DNA of 64,000 nucleotides. Origin: Strongyloides papillosus (taxonomy: Eukaryota; Nematoda; Chromadorea; Rhabditida; Strongyloididae). How positions within the stretch are numbered: position 1 is the first letter of the stretch; each line of letters begins with the position of its first letter. Positions 35,633 to 47,311 of the stretch are shown piece by piece. The stretch covers positions 868,001 through 932,000 of the forward strand of contig SRSI01000068.1 in the NCBI GenBank assembly GCA_005656395.1. Reading direction: 5' to 3'. The notes under the pieces are model-generated. The model searched no databases, was not told the DNA's origin, and was given only the letters and a program-made list of their open reading frames with translations. Both the position numbers and the translations under genes were made by a program.

Positions 35633-36575
35633 ATGCTTCAGAACGGAGGACATCTTTTGAAAATTGGTGCTATTACCGCTCACAATGTAGAACAACGCAT
35701 GGGAATGGCTACATTAAAAGATATTTCCATCCGTTTGAAGTCTGTCAAAAATATCCAAAAAATTACCAAATCCATGAAGATGGTTGCAGCTGCCAAATAT
35801 GCTAAAGCCGAACGTGAACTTAAAGGTGCTCGTTCATTTGGAGAAGGAGCAAAAGCTTTCTATGACAATATCAAAACAGAATCTACTGCTGAAACCGCTG
35901 ATGCCCACAAAAAGCTTCTTGTTCTTATGACTTCTGACAGAGGTCTTTGTGGTGCTGTTCACTCTTCCATTGTAAAGGTATATTTTATTATCTTGATACG
36001 TTTGATATAAAGTTTTATAGGAAGCAAAAATTCTTCTTGAACACAAACCCGCCGGAGTTGATTATAAAGTAGTCGCTGTTGGAGATAAAGCCAAAGCTGG
36101 TCTTCAACGTCTTTATGCTGATAATTTCCTTCTTTCAGGTAACGAAATCGGACGTGCCCCACCAACATTTGAAGATGCCTCCATAGCTGCTGAAGCCATC
36201 ATGAACTCAGGATATGACTTTGATTCTCTTGAAATAATTTTTAACCGCTTCAGAAGTGTTGTATCATACAAAACATCAAAGATTGAAGTACTTCCATTAG
36301 AGTCAATTAAGAAGAATGAAAAATTGAGTTCATACGACTCTTTGGATGATGATGTTCTTCAATCTTACACTGAATACTCTCTTGCTCAAATGATCTACTA
36401 CGCTATGAAAGAATCTGCCACATCAGAACAATCATCTCGTATGACTGCTATGGATGGTGCTTCCAAGAACGCCGGAGATATGATTGATAAACTTACCCTC
36501 CAATTCAACAGAACTCGTCAAGCTGTCATTACAAGAGAACTTATCGAAATTATTTCTGGAGCTTCATGCGTTTAA
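35633..36575 (+). CDS. atp5f1c: ATP synthase F1 subunit gamma, mitochondrial
   Basis: Two exons, 35633..35977 and 36021..36575, join in phase 0 and encode 299 residues, the normal size. Residues 1-25 form a mitochondrial presequence ([20 protein letters not shown]). The mature part begins with the conserved helix [20 protein letters not shown] and [20 protein letters not shown]. It has the [20 protein letters not shown] core and ends with the C-terminal helix ([20 protein letters not shown]). The gamma subunit is the rotor shaft inside the F1 hexamer of the inner-membrane ATP synthase. Codons ending in C are more frequent than in neighbouring genes, as expected for high expression. A tttatttctag acceptor lies 18 nt upstream of the ATG. 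Confidence 0.97.
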
Positions 36576-36881
36576 ATTTGAAAGACTTTCAAGTTTTTTT
36601 AGTTCTTAGAGATGATTGCCTTTGTATTCAGACCCTATATTTTATCGTTAGGAATTGATAAATGTTTCACATAAATAACTGTTGTTAGAATAAACATAAC
36701 TTGAAGTGTTGTATTTTAAAAAAATCCCACGGATTATAATTTTTTTAAAGATGTTATGGCTTTTATGAGGAAATATTATCTTTATTTATTTTTAAAATTT
36801 AACAATATAATTTTGGTCTTAATTAGAATGGAATTATTTTTAATGAGTAATTCTGTTATTGCTTAAGTAGTTGAAAAAAAG

Positions 36882-37856
36882 TTACCATTCTTCTGTTAGC
36901 CAATTGCATCTTGTTTGATTGTAAGTTTGGCCATATGTCTCTCCAAAATAGCTTGAATGAGCCTTCCAGTATGGTTCTGAATCCCAAAGGAAATCAAATA
37001 TATCACTCCACTTGTAGGCTTTTTTCGAACAACTAGGATCTTCTACATGTTCTAGACATATTTTGTAACTATTATTTGTTCCATTTGGATAATATACCTC
37101 TGTTCCAACATGATAATACCAATTTAGAAGATCATCCTCTCCAGTATGACAACTATTTTCTTCTGATCCTTCAGAACAAGAGGGTATTGTTGGTATGAGA
37201 TCACCTTCTACAACAACTCTATATGTGTTGGGAATTAAGTTGTTATAGTTCATAGCAAATTCATAATCTCCTGATCGAGGAGCCCCAAATGTATAGACTT
37301 TGATATTTTCTGTTGGACAAATTTTTTCATAAACACATCGATAAGAACCTATAACAGACAAACCTCCACCTAGACTATGACCAGCAAATATTACATTTTT
37401 ATATTGTCCATTTTTGTTAATTTCTTTAACTTGTTCTCCTGCTCGATTATACGTTAATGTGTCGCCTTCTGCTTGATATGAATAAACTTTACCGCTATTT
37501 AAGAAATCGTCCATTGGTAAAAGTGAGGAGACAAGTTGTGCTAGAAGCTGGCTAGTACTTGTGGTAGCTTTATGCAAAACAATTAATGTTTCATTATCAT
37601 GCTTAAATTTTAGTATGGCTGTTAAGAAATTTCCTTTTAACTCTTCACTTTTATCAAAAGAAGTATCTAACAACTCAACTGTATCTTTAAGAATATAATC
37701 TTTTCTTATACATTCTTTATAATACATGCCAGCAATGGCTTTTGAAGCTCTGCCAAGTATCTCGGCTTCTTTTGGATCATAATCAAGAGAAAATGAATAG
37801 ATAAGAAATATATTATTAGATATTAAAAAAACAAATAGTGAAACAATTATGAACAT
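36882..37856 (-). CDS. Secreted class 3 lipase
   Basis: This single-exon protein has 324 residues and an N-terminal signal peptide (hydrophobic core FIIVSLFVFLISNNIFLIYS). The alpha/beta-hydrolase nucleophile elbow is GHSLGGG, with Ser161. The other triad members are probably Asp219 (in VVEGDLIPTIPS) and His249 (in WYYHVGTEVYYP). TFGAPRSGD is typical of the fungal-lipase-like Lipase_3 family, which is expanded in nematodes. Cysteines in the C-terminal third suggest disulfides, as expected for an exported enzyme that hydrolyses acylglycerols. No intron is seen. Confidence 0.93.
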   Translation of the reverse strand: MFIIVSLFVFLISNNIFLIYSFSLDYDPKEAEILGRASKAIAGMYYKECIRKDYILKDTVELLDTSFDKSEELKGNFLTAILKFKHDNETLIVLHKATTSTSQLLAQLVSSLLPMDDFLNSGKVYSYQAEGDTLTYNRAGEQVKEINKNGQYKNVIFAGHSLGGGLSVIGSYRCVYEKICPTENIKVYTFGAPRSGDYEFAMNYNNLIPNTYRVVVEGDLIPTIPSCSEGSEENSCHTGEDDLLNWYYHVGTEVYYPNGTNNSYKICLEHVEDPSCSKKAYKWSDIFDFLWDSEPYWKAHSSYFGETYGQTYNQTRCNWLTEEW

Positions 37857-37952
37857 TACAATAAAGAATTAAATTAAAATATATAACATTTGTTCACATA
37901 TCATATGTTTGCATTTATTTGTTAATATTTTGTTTATACAACTTAAAAAAAT

Positions 37953-38888
37953 TTACTTTTTCTTACCCAAAAACTTTAGAAATCGACCAGTTACTGATTG
38001 ATTATTTGATGATTGTGTATTTCCTCTAGAATTATTAGAAGAAACTTGTTCTTTACTTCCAACACTCATTCCTGCAGTTGGTCTGGGATTGATAGTAGGA
38101 GCAAATGGTGTAAAAATTGAGTTACATCTAAGCCAATTGTTGCAGATGTTGGTAGCCTCCTCGTCAGATACCAGTGAAACCAAATCACTTTTAAAGTGAG
38201 ACATTATGTCATCACTATTGAAAGAAAAATTTTTATTCTTGAAACGTAATGTACTTGCTGGTGCAATATCAACATCAATTAAATCTTTTGTTGTACTTCT
38301 CTCAATGACTGAAGTAATGACAAGTGAAAGATCGAATTTTGACTGTGGATTTTTTAGTAATGAATGAAACTCGTCATAAACAACTTTAGATTTTTCCTTT
38401 GACAAAAAACACAGCTGAAGAACATAATCTGAGTTCAATTCAAAACGCACCACACAATGTGCATAGGCATTCATTTTTAGTTGTTTATTTTTACCATGAA
38501 CATATGATTTGAAGACAAACGCTCTATTTGCGTCCTTATTTGCAGCCTCCGTTAAATCATGTTGTAATCGTTTAGCATCTTGAGGGGTCATTTCGAAATC
38601 CTCCTCACTCGCATCAATGGTTGGTGGGGGAATGTGACATTTTTTAAATATGACGGGTTTTCGTTCACAGATACCTTTATCATCAGACTGTCCATTTTTT
38701 TGTGAAGAAGAAGAATTATTTCTGGATTCCTTTTGAGAAACTACATCCAAACGAATTCTTCCACCATCGTCAATAATGTTATCAACTAAGGTATCTTGGT
38801 TTCCTGAAGCTAGAGAAGCATCAACAGTGTTGAGTAATGAGTTTAGTCTTTCTAAACGAGATGAACTTTTAGGGGGAATATTTGACAT
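37953..38888 (-). CDS. TUG/ASPSCR1 C-terminal half (UBX part), separate gene
   Basis: This single-exon frame has 311 residues from the ATG at 38888. An acceptor-like ccatttgcag ends 10 nt upstream, suggesting trans-splicing. The first 90 residues are polar. From about residue 95, EEDFEMTPQDAKRLQHDL matches the segment before the UBX domain of TUG (EFFELTVDDV in the human protein). It is followed by a UBX-like fold containing CVVRFELNSDYVLQLCFLS and NPQSKFDLSLVITS. The C-terminus is Ser/Asn-rich and ends KFLGKKK. It contains no TUG ubiquitin-like domain; that part is encoded by the next gene upstream (39270-40087). UBX domains bind p97/VCP. The two halves are discussed in the findings. Confidence 0.78.
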   Translation of the reverse strand: MSNIPPKSSSRLERLNSLLNTVDASLASGNQDTLVDNIIDDGGRIRLDVVSQKESRNNSSSSQKNGQSDDKGICERKPVIFKKCHIPPPTIDASEEDFEMTPQDAKRLQHDLTEAANKDANRAFVFKSYVHGKNKQLKMNAYAHCVVRFELNSDYVLQLCFLSKEKSKVVYDEFHSLLKNPQSKFDLSLVITSVIERSTTKDLIDVDIAPASTLRFKNKNFSFNSDDIMSHFKSDLVSLVSDEEATNICNNWLRCNSIFTPFAPTINPRPTAGMSVGSKEQVSSNNSRGNTQSSNNQSVTGRFLKFLGKKK

Positions 38889-39269
38889 ATGAGAATAACT
38901 GCAAATGGAACGCAATGTTCTTAAAATAGTTATTATGATAGTGTCACCATCCCAATATTTTTCGTCCCATCACATTACATTTTTTCAACATTCAATGGAT
39001 GGTTTTAGTATTTTTTTTTCAAATGAAAAATTAAATATTTCATGCTTTCCAAAAGTTTTTCCATTGTATAAAATTGATTCGGTTGATTGATTTGTTTAAA
39101 ATTTATATACATATATTTATTTATTTTAAAATAAAGTAGATTACACCGAGAATAAAAGGATAAAAAATGTATTGAAAAATATTAGCGGGTATAAAATAGT
39201 TAGTCATAGTTAATTTCATCAATATAATATAAATAGAAAAACTTTAAATATACGAGAAAATCATAAACT
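38889..39269 (-). other. Spacer between the two TUG halves
   Basis: This 381-bp AT-rich spacer is on the minus-strand transcript path. AATAAATAAA (tttatttatt on the plus strand, near 39116-39125) would serve as poly(A) signal for the upstream half. The spacer ends with a trans-splice-like acceptor before the downstream half. Confidence 0.55.
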
Positions 39270-40087
39270 TTATTTATCGTTGTTTTCCTCTTGATTTGAC
39301 TCTTCATTTTGTTCTTCTTTGTGTTTTAATTCCTCAAGATATTCTTTTTTTAGCCTTTCAAGTTCCATTTCTCTTTCTCTATTTTTAATTTCGTAAAATT
39401 CTTTTCTTTTTTCACTTTCTTGTTCCATCTGGAGTTTTAACAATTCTCGTTCCTCATTCTCTTTCTTCTTGATAAGGAACGTCTCTTCCATTTTTTTTCT
39501 CCTTTTCTTTTCATCTTCTAGTCGTTTTTCAAGTTCAATCTGTTCCTGTTCACTTAGTACTTTGAAATCATACTTAATTAATGTACGACCACTTATTATA
39601 CCAACAGACTTCAATGTTTTTATTTTTAATTCTTCAGTGCCAACAAAACTTTTATTCATTACCATCACAATAGGACATTTCTCTCTAGATGTTAAATCAA
39701 CTCCAAATTTCTCTAATACCTCGAGAAGTGTTAATCCATTCGACAAAACTTTTTGATCTCTTGAACCGGAAGGACTTTGTAAGGCAATTGTACACTGAAC
39801 ATTATCAGATAAAGGTTCAGAATATAGTAAATTCAATGTTGCACCATTGCTAAGGCCAGATAAACGAAAAGGTAATGATAAATCAAGTATTTTCTTTTGG
39901 TACATCAATTTGTAACTTTCAGGATTTAATCCTTGTTTTAAACATGCTTCTTCCAAAACCTAAGCATTTAACATAACGATTTTTTTTTTATAAAATTACA
40001 TCAACAAACCTCTTGTAGAATTTTACTTGGCGTAACTTTTACAACAGTCCTATGTGCAGTAGGTGATAAAACAACTAGTGAAGACAT
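39270..40087 (-). CDS. aspscr1: TUG/ASPSCR1 N-terminal half (ubiquitin-like domains)
   Basis: Two exons, 40010..40087 and 39270..39959, join in phase 0 and encode 255 residues. Residues 1-80 are a TUG-UBL1 domain: RTVVKVTPSKILQEVLEEAC followed by ESYKLMYQKKILDLSLPFRL. A second ubiquitin-like region follows (VQCTIALQSPSGSRDQ to about residue 155). The C-terminal 100 residues are a Glu/Lys-rich single helix or coiled coil ending EENNDK, then a stop. TUG tethers vesicles and works with p97/VCP. Here the UBX part is missing and lies in the next gene downstream. No good splice donor is visible near the end of this frame that could join the two. Confidence 0.88.
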
Positions 40088-40714
40088 CGCTCTAAATATC
40101 TTACTGATAAAAAGGTTTTTCCTTCTTTTCTATTTAAATGGTGTTTTGTCAAAAAATGAACACTCTAGCAATTTTTTCGTTGCAGGATTACTAATTCATC
40201 ATCAATGTTCAAAATTGGAAAACGGTGTTTTCATTTAATATGTATTTATTTACAAATTGAAATTATGAGGAACTTATTTGAGAATATAGGTGTAAATTTT
40301 AATGTGAACTCCTGAGAAAGAATAATTTTTTACCAGAATCAATTGTTATTTCCTATCCATAGTTTGAACGAAAAATAGAAATTCGATTTTTCGTTACAAC
40401 AAAATCGTTTATACATTTACAATTTCGTTGTTACACAATCTTCTAAAGCATCTTACTGCTAAGATAACCATTTACCAAGAATGACTATAACAAAAGGTAA
40501 ACCCTAATGATTGATGAATTTTGCATTGTCCGCGAACTTTGTATTGTTAGCTGCATAAGTCATTAAAGGAAAGAGCGGAAAACTATAAGTCTTCAGGCAA
40601 TTTACTTTTGCATAAATTGCGTGTCCTTGCTTTCTTGTAAATCATATTAAAAAGTGGTACGTGGTTTCAAAATCAACGTAACTATTATTTGTTTCCCGGT
40701 TTTTTGCTTGAACA
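40088..40714. other. Divergent promoter region, no gene seen
   Basis: 627-bp spacer between the TUG N-terminal gene (minus) and a small plus-strand gene. It is AT-rich with no recognisable RNA gene. Confidence 0.55.
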
Positions 40715-41201
40715 ATGACTTCAACGCATAAATCTATGACTATACTTACTGTTGAAGATAAAATTATTTTATCTAAAATAAGAAAGAAGCGACAACAATT
40801 AATAAGAGGAACTTTGATCCTGTTTTCTGATATATTTCGTTTTCGAGAGTCAATAAAGGAGATTGATGAATACCACTACAGTTTAATTAACATGAACGAT
40901 GTAGACAATGGAAATTATTTTGACTACAATAAAATAGAAATGGCTTCTAAGGTGGGTTTTGGATTTGGTTTTTTTTATGTTATGTATAATATATATTTAG
41001 GAGTGTAAGGAATACAATGTGTCAATTTATAAACGTATCTCTGAAAAGCGGAATCAAATAAATAAGGAGCTTCGGGAGTACAATGAGTTTTGCAAATTGC
41101 TTAAGCTACAGTCTAGCTTTAACTCATTGGCAACAGTTGAATTTGTCAAGAAAGTTTTGAAAAAAGCGGATTGTATTGTAGGAAATGTTTTCTATTTCTA
41201 A
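40715..41201 (+). CDS. Orphan 145-residue helical protein
   Basis: Two exons, 40715..40951 and 41001..41201, join in phase 0 across a 49-nt intron. The product is basic and rich in Lys, Ile, Glu and Tyr, with two likely long helices (around LSKIRKKRQQLIRG and YKRISEKRNQINKELREYNE). It has no signal peptide or transmembrane segment. The helical pattern suggests a small coiled-coil subunit of a larger complex. I do not recognise the family. The in-frame join and consistent residue composition on both sides of the intron are the evidence for the gene. Confidence 0.62.
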
Positions 41202-42361
41202 TTGAAAGTACCACGAATTTTAATTAATTTATTATATAATTGTCTAGGAAATTTCTATATAATGTATAATTAATAAAACTTAAAAAGATAGAAAAGTGTA
41301 TAAGATTTTTGTGGAAATCAAAAACTGATTTTTTGTTATTAGTCGCAAAAAAACATTAATTTAATTAGTGAGATTTTAGAAAAATGTTTTACTAATTACT
41401 AAAACAGATCTTCTAGATTATGCTTACGTGATCGGTGTTTTAAAAATCTTTTTTGTTTATGATGATTTTTTAAAAAAAAAAGAAACACTTGCTTTGAATA
41501 GTAGTTTTTGTTATCTCAAAACCTTTTCTTAGGAAATATTTAAACACAACCAATGGATAATGTTATTTAAAAATGACCATAAAATTTAATATTCAAAGTT
41601 AATATAATGTAGAAAGAATTAGTTACTAAATAACGAAATCTCAAAGGAAGATCTTGAGTAGTTTACGTCATCATTTACTGCACTTTTGTTAATTAATTTA
41701 TTTTTTATTATTGCTATTTTCTTTCTTTAATTTTCTAGTGCACTTGTATATGCAATTTGTTTTTCTTTTCAGTAAATTATTGGTAGCCGGAATCTTCATG
41801 TTAAAAAAAAACAAATAATTTTACTTCCTTTGACATTATCAAAAGTTTATAGTGATATTTTTAACATAATTAAAAGTTGTAAAGTGTTTACAATAATAAA
41901 TTGGTATTTATATAAAATATAAAGAAATGAGTTTATGAAACTTATTTAATAATCATTATTTATATAGAAATATAATTGTTACATCACATTTCAACAATAG
42001 TAGTTAACAACAAAGTAATTTATCATGTCATTAAATTTAACTGCAACTCATAAAAAATTCTTATTGATTTTTATGACATTATTCTTTATACATTTAGACT
42101 TATGTTCTGAGTATTAAAGAAATCTCAAATGACAAATGATTTAAACATGTGAAACAGATTATTTAAAAAATTATATTACATATAGGCATAAGACTATTTG
42201 ATGGCCTATGTTTCATGCAATAACATTAGAAATATTTTTTGTTACTTATTTTTTAAACGCAATTTAGGCACGTATAAATAACATTAACATTATACCATCT
42301 GGATGACAGGTTTATTTTATCAATAATATTATATTATTATAGTATTTTTAACGTAAAGATT
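41202..42361. other. Intergenic, no gene seen
   Basis: 1.16 kb AT-rich spacer between two plus-strand genes. No feature recognised. Confidence 0.6.
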
Positions 42362-43766
42362 ATGTCTATTGTGGGGTTATCTGAAGAGGAAATTCACAAA
42401 ATTATTGATACATTAACAGATGAGGAACGTCTTCAATTACAAAGCATTTACTCAGAACTGAATAAAAGCATTCTAGAAAGGATATATGAATTAATTTATA
42501 GTGTCTATCCTCAGTTTGAACTTCTTTTTTCGATATGTTTACTTCAAAGAATTTTGATTTCTTATGGTAAGGAAAACTCTTATAAATAAGGTATATTTTT
42601 AGGTACATTAATCAACAGGAACGTTTTCCATATAATTTTTGGAATTTTTGGATTTTATATTCTTTCAGATAGAAACAATTTTGCACCAACAGTAATAATT
42701 CATTTTACATACTTTATTTGCCTATTTTTAACCATTAAGTTTTTTAAAAATTTTCCACTTTTACCATTTATTATAACTATAATAAGTACTTTCATCATGC
42801 AGCATTATTTTAATGACAAAATATACTCATCTATCCATGGATCTCTAATGATTATGTCAATGAAAATGATTTCATTAGTTTTTGAGAATAATATAGGTTT
42901 TTTTGAAGTTTTTGGTTATATATTTTCACCGGGAACTCTAATATATGGTCCATTTATAAGCTTAAAAATGTATAGATTATCATATCAGACAAAATTGTTT
43001 TCAAACCTATATGTGCCAATTTTGTCTTCAATCTTATCGTGCCTGTTTTTGTTTTTATCACACTACATTGTAAATGAAATTGATATCTTGAATTACAATT
43101 CATTATTAATCAACTATAAAACAGCAGCTTCTTTTCGATATTCTCACTATTTTATTTCCTATATTTCACTTACATTGGCATCACTATCCGGAATCCCAAT
43201 TAATCAAGTTACCTCATGTTTGAATGTAGAAATACCACGTTCTATGATGGATGTTGCCTGTTATTGGAACATCCCAATGCACATATTCTTCCACAAATGT
43301 AAGTGTAATTTTTAATAGACATATTACTTTTTTAGATGTTTTTCAAAAGATAAAAGCATATGGTAAATTTCTGGCTGTCCTTTTTACTTTTACTTTCTCG
43401 GCAATGTTACATGGTTTTAACTTTCAATTGACAGCTGTTTTAGTAAGTATTGGTGTTAATGCTTCAATTGAATCAAAATTAAGGAGTAGACTTTCAAATA
43501 GATTAAATAGTTGTTGCAAATCTCGTAGATGTTTAGAAAATTGTGATCATTATTACAAAACATACCATTTCAGAACACTTATTGTTAACTTCATATTCTT
43601 TATTATTAATGTTTATCATCTAATATACCTTGGAGCTCCATTCGACGATAGTGTTGAAGAAGGAACATACTCAATGAATCACACATTAAAAATATGGTCT
43701 CAAGAATTTTACTTTGGTTCCTTAATTATTACTTTTTTGATGTTAATTGCATCTTTTTTAATTTAA
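42362..43766 (+). CDS. mom-1: Porcupine, Wnt O-acyltransferase (MBOAT)
   Basis: Three exons, 42362..42566, 42603..43298 and 43336..43766, encode 443 residues, close to human PORCN (461). The protein is strongly hydrophobic with many membrane segments. It has the porcupine-specific stretches GSLMIMSMKMISLVFENN, GYIFSPGTLIYGPFISLKMY, VEIPRSMMDVACYWNIPMH and FTFSAMLHGFNFQLTAVLV. His326 in the LHGFNF motif is the MBOAT catalytic histidine. In the ER membrane this enzyme attaches palmitoleate to a serine of Wnt proteins, which is needed for their secretion. The polar N-terminus (about 45 residues) is slightly longer than usual. An AATAAA signal follows just after the stop. Confidence 0.93.
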
Positions 43767-43832
43767 GCTTTCAATAAAATAGTTTAAAATTATATTAAAT
43801 AAATGTTTTATTTTTTTAACATAAAGAAAAAT

Positions 43833-44018
43833 TTAAGTACAAGAACATTTTTGTAAATGTAATCCAAGAATATTTGGCTTATGACAATAGTAGTTCTTAT
43901 GAAATTTCATACAGTGTTTTGGACATTCTTTGTAACAGTACTTGTAATACGGATCAACCACCCCTTGAGATGGTGCAAATATAGTCATAATAAAAATAAA
44001 TGTTTGAATAAATTTCAT
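43833..44018 (-). CDS. Small secreted six-cysteine peptide
   Basis: A 61-residue frame encodes a signal peptide (MKFIQTFIFIMTIFAPSQG) and a mature chain of about 42 residues. Cysteines lie at residues 28, 32, 36, 45, 58 and 60, spaced C-x3-C-x3-C-x8-C-x12-C-x1-C. The CxxxC and CxC elements are those of the cysteine-stabilised alpha-beta (defensin) scaffold, although the first gap is unusually short. The mature chain is basic with several His and Lys. It may be an antimicrobial-type or other secreted effector peptide; neither target nor activity can be read from the sequence. It sits between the 3' ends of porcupine and acyl-CoA oxidase. Confidence 0.6.
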   Translation of the reverse strand: MKFIQTFIFIMTIFAPSQGVVDPYYKYCYKECPKHCMKFHKNYYCHKPNILGLHLQKCSCT

Positions 44019-44228
44019 TTTGGTATATGTTTATGATAAATAATTTGATAATATATTTTTCTTCATACAATATGCTTTTTATAACATAATTTATTTAATA
44101 TTTTCATATCATATAAATATTCATTAATCAAATGTGAAAAAATATTTTTTATCGTTTCTGAATTTAATTATTATAACTTTTAATTCAAAATAAATTCAAT
44201 TGTATTTTTTCCAATGAATTGCAAACAT

Positions 44229-46265
44229 TTAAAGTTTGCTTTGTATGTTTCCATTAGTCATTGGTAATAGGTATTTCTTATGAGATGGTAGTACTTCAAA
44301 TTGGTTTAACTCACTTGATTGAGCCCATTTTAATAGATTCTCATAAACATTTCCATCACGTCTTCCTAAAACGGAAACCAAATCACGATCAGAAAAGTCA
44401 AATGAATCAACAATTGACACAGCTTGGGGTCTAATTTTCTTTAAAATTTCATATATTTCAATTTTGATTTTATCAATTTCATTGGGAGTCAGTAAACTAT
44501 ATTTCAAAACACTACTAGAAATTTTCATTAATTCATATTTTTCCCACAATTCTTTTAGTAAACCTAAAACACTTTTTAAATTTTGATCATCTATTTTATT
44601 GACAAATTCAGTGTATACTAAAGATAAGAAAACTCTAATATGTGCTTTAGCTGCCTGACAAAGATCAACAGCACAACTGTTCCATGCTGTTTCGTGTGAC
44701 ATTCCAGATTCTTTTAATTTATTTAATTGATTATATACTTCCATTGTTTTGTGGTGAGAAATTGTTTCGAAAATTTTTTGAATACTCTTATACTTTGAAT
44801 TATTATAATTTTCGAAATAATATCCAAACAACTTATCATTTTTTAAAGTATTTTCTTTATTCTTTACAGATTGAGCAATCTTCATGAGGTATCTAGAACA
44901 TTGTTGAAGCATAACCATATTCTCACCTTCATATGTACAACCACCAATTTGTGTTGCATAAATACTTGGAAGGCCACTTGCATGTGAATATCCATGACCT
45001 CCACAACTCATTCTACATTGTTCAATTCCTAAACCAGCTTGGAAAGAAACTACGGCTTTCAACCCTGATGTAAGACAATGAAGTTGAGGTAAAAGATCAA
45101 CATTTCCAGATGACATATCTTCATTTACTTTATTATATAAGTCAATGATATATTTTCCACTACATACAAAAGCCCATGCTCTTGCTAATTGAGGAAATAT
45201 TCTATACTGTTGTGTTTGATAATCTAAAACTTTAACTTCTCTAGTTTTATCATCCAATTCACCCTGTCTTCGAATACAACTATATCTTGTAGCTATAGTA
45301 CAAGCCATAGCTAAATATTGAGCTTGTTGAAGTATCATTACAGATCTTACAAAAACCATTGAACCATAAGCTGCTTTCTCATGAATTGGTTTACAATATT
45401 TACCGCCTTTTTCAACTTGAGCATATTTCATAAACATAAATTCACGAGGAATCTTAACATTATTAAATCTAATAAACCCATTATCAATAGATGAAAAAGC
45501 AAATTTTGGTCCAATATCCCCTACACTAATACCTGGCAAAGGCATATGATTATTAAAATCTCTTATTTGTACCATAAAAGAGTGTGGACCATAACACTTT
45601 CCCTCAATATATAATTGTGCAATAACAATACATACATTGCATGTTTTCCCCAAATTTCCTGGCCACCATTTAGTTGATGTAATTGTTGGACTATTAATTA
45701 TAAAAGAATCACTTTCTTTATCATAAGTAGCTGTCGTTTCCAGTTTCCTTAAATTAGTTCCATGACCCATTTCTGTTTGAGCATATGTTCCAATAATTTT
45801 CTTTTCCATAACGAGGTTTAACCAGTATTCCTGTTGTTTTCCACTCATTGAATTGAGGATATTTGGTAGGAAAACGAAAAAATGAAGTGATAATGGTGAG
45901 CCTTCATATGAGAAAAATTTGTCGTAAAACATTGATGCTTCATCTGGATTTGAAGTATCAACTTCGTTAAAAAAGTGTTCAAAAAATGTAACACACTAAA
46001 AGAATACTATAATTTATCTATTAATAAAATAACATACTTTCTTAGAATTAACATCAAATCTTTCTAACCTATCCATGAAAACTGTAGGTTTTTCATTTTG
46101 AAATTCAGGTAGATTTTTGACAAATTCTTCAAATTCTCTTCTTTTTTTTAATTTCTCATAACTTCCGTAATACAATGCAGCTAACTTTTGAGTATCAAAC
46201 GAACATTTTTTTCTTTCCTCCGTCAATTCAGGATTATCATTAGGTTGAATATAATAATTGATCAT
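44229..46265 (-). CDS. acox: Peroxisomal acyl-coenzyme A oxidase
   Basis: Two exons, 46038..46265 and 44229..45995, join in phase 0 and encode 664 residues, the normal size. The N-terminal helical domain is followed by the FAD/substrate middle domain (KIIGTYAQTEMGHGTNLRKL, then TYDKESDSFIINSP and STKWWPGNLGK). The C-terminal acyl-CoA oxidase domain includes CRMSCGGHGYSHASGLPSIY and TYEGENMVMLQQCSRYL. The last three residues are SKL, a classic PTS1 peroxisome signal. The enzyme makes trans-2-enoyl-CoA and hydrogen peroxide in the first step of peroxisomal beta-oxidation. In nematodes related oxidases also shorten the side chains of ascaroside pheromones; which substrate this one prefers cannot be read here. 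Confidence 0.96.
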
Positions 46266-47311
46266 TTTAAAAAATAAGATGTAACGTCTACAATCAAAAT
46301 ATCATCTAGTTGACTGACAATTAACTTCCATATATTATACATTCTTACTATAGTCTTCTCTACTCTATTATTGTATATATTTCTTGATTAGAAAATGATG
46401 CCAATTAGTACACGTGATTTTGTTATAACGACCTTTATTATTTATCAATATTGATAAGGAAACATTTAATTAATACCTATTAAATTGTATATTTTTAAAA
46501 AAGTAATTATCTATATGTTATTACAAAAAGCCATTAACTATTAATAATAATTTGTTTACTTTCATGACATTGTTCCCTATCATTTTTATTGTATTTTAAA
46601 TAAAAATTTTCTTATATTACAATATCAATCTATATTGTGTATTTTGGAAAATCATTTTATAAAACATTACTTAGATTATCAGTATATTATATTTACATAA
46701 ATCATATACATATTATCATAAACTTTACAATCCTCCAATGGTATTTATATTTATTTTATCATACACTATTCAATTTATCATATTTTGTTTAATTATCGTT
46801 GCATAAAAAACATGAAATAATATATAACTTTTAGCTGATATTCAATTTTAAATCAGATCCCTTTAAAGATCATGTAGAAATCTAGAAGTACTCACATTTA
46901 TTTGTGTCAAATATGCTACTTACTGAACCTTTTTTTTAAAAACTACAAAATATTTAGAACATTTATTTTCAACAATAAAGCACATAGTCATTCCATTAAT
47001 AAATTAAAGTCAAAAAATGCAATTCTTTTGAAATATATAAAAACCAACATTTCAAAAGTTTTATTAAATCCATTATATATCGTATGAAATACAACTACAA
47101 AACTTAATACGGATATAATTATATTCAAAGTATATTTCTCAGAGACAAATAATAAAAAAAAATAAATGATTCTCAAATGCTATAGAAATAGCGTATAAAT
47201 GTATTATAAGACACAGAAATTACGCAAACATTAGTGGGATAAAACTTTTGATTAACTAATTTTGAATAATTTAATTCTATGCAAAAAATAGTACTTCTTT
47301 TGGAAAATAAA
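46266..47311. other. Intergenic, no gene seen
   Basis: 1.05 kb AT-rich spacer: upstream region of the acyl-CoA oxidase and downstream region of the KDEL receptor. Short frames on both strands lack support. Confidence 0.6.
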
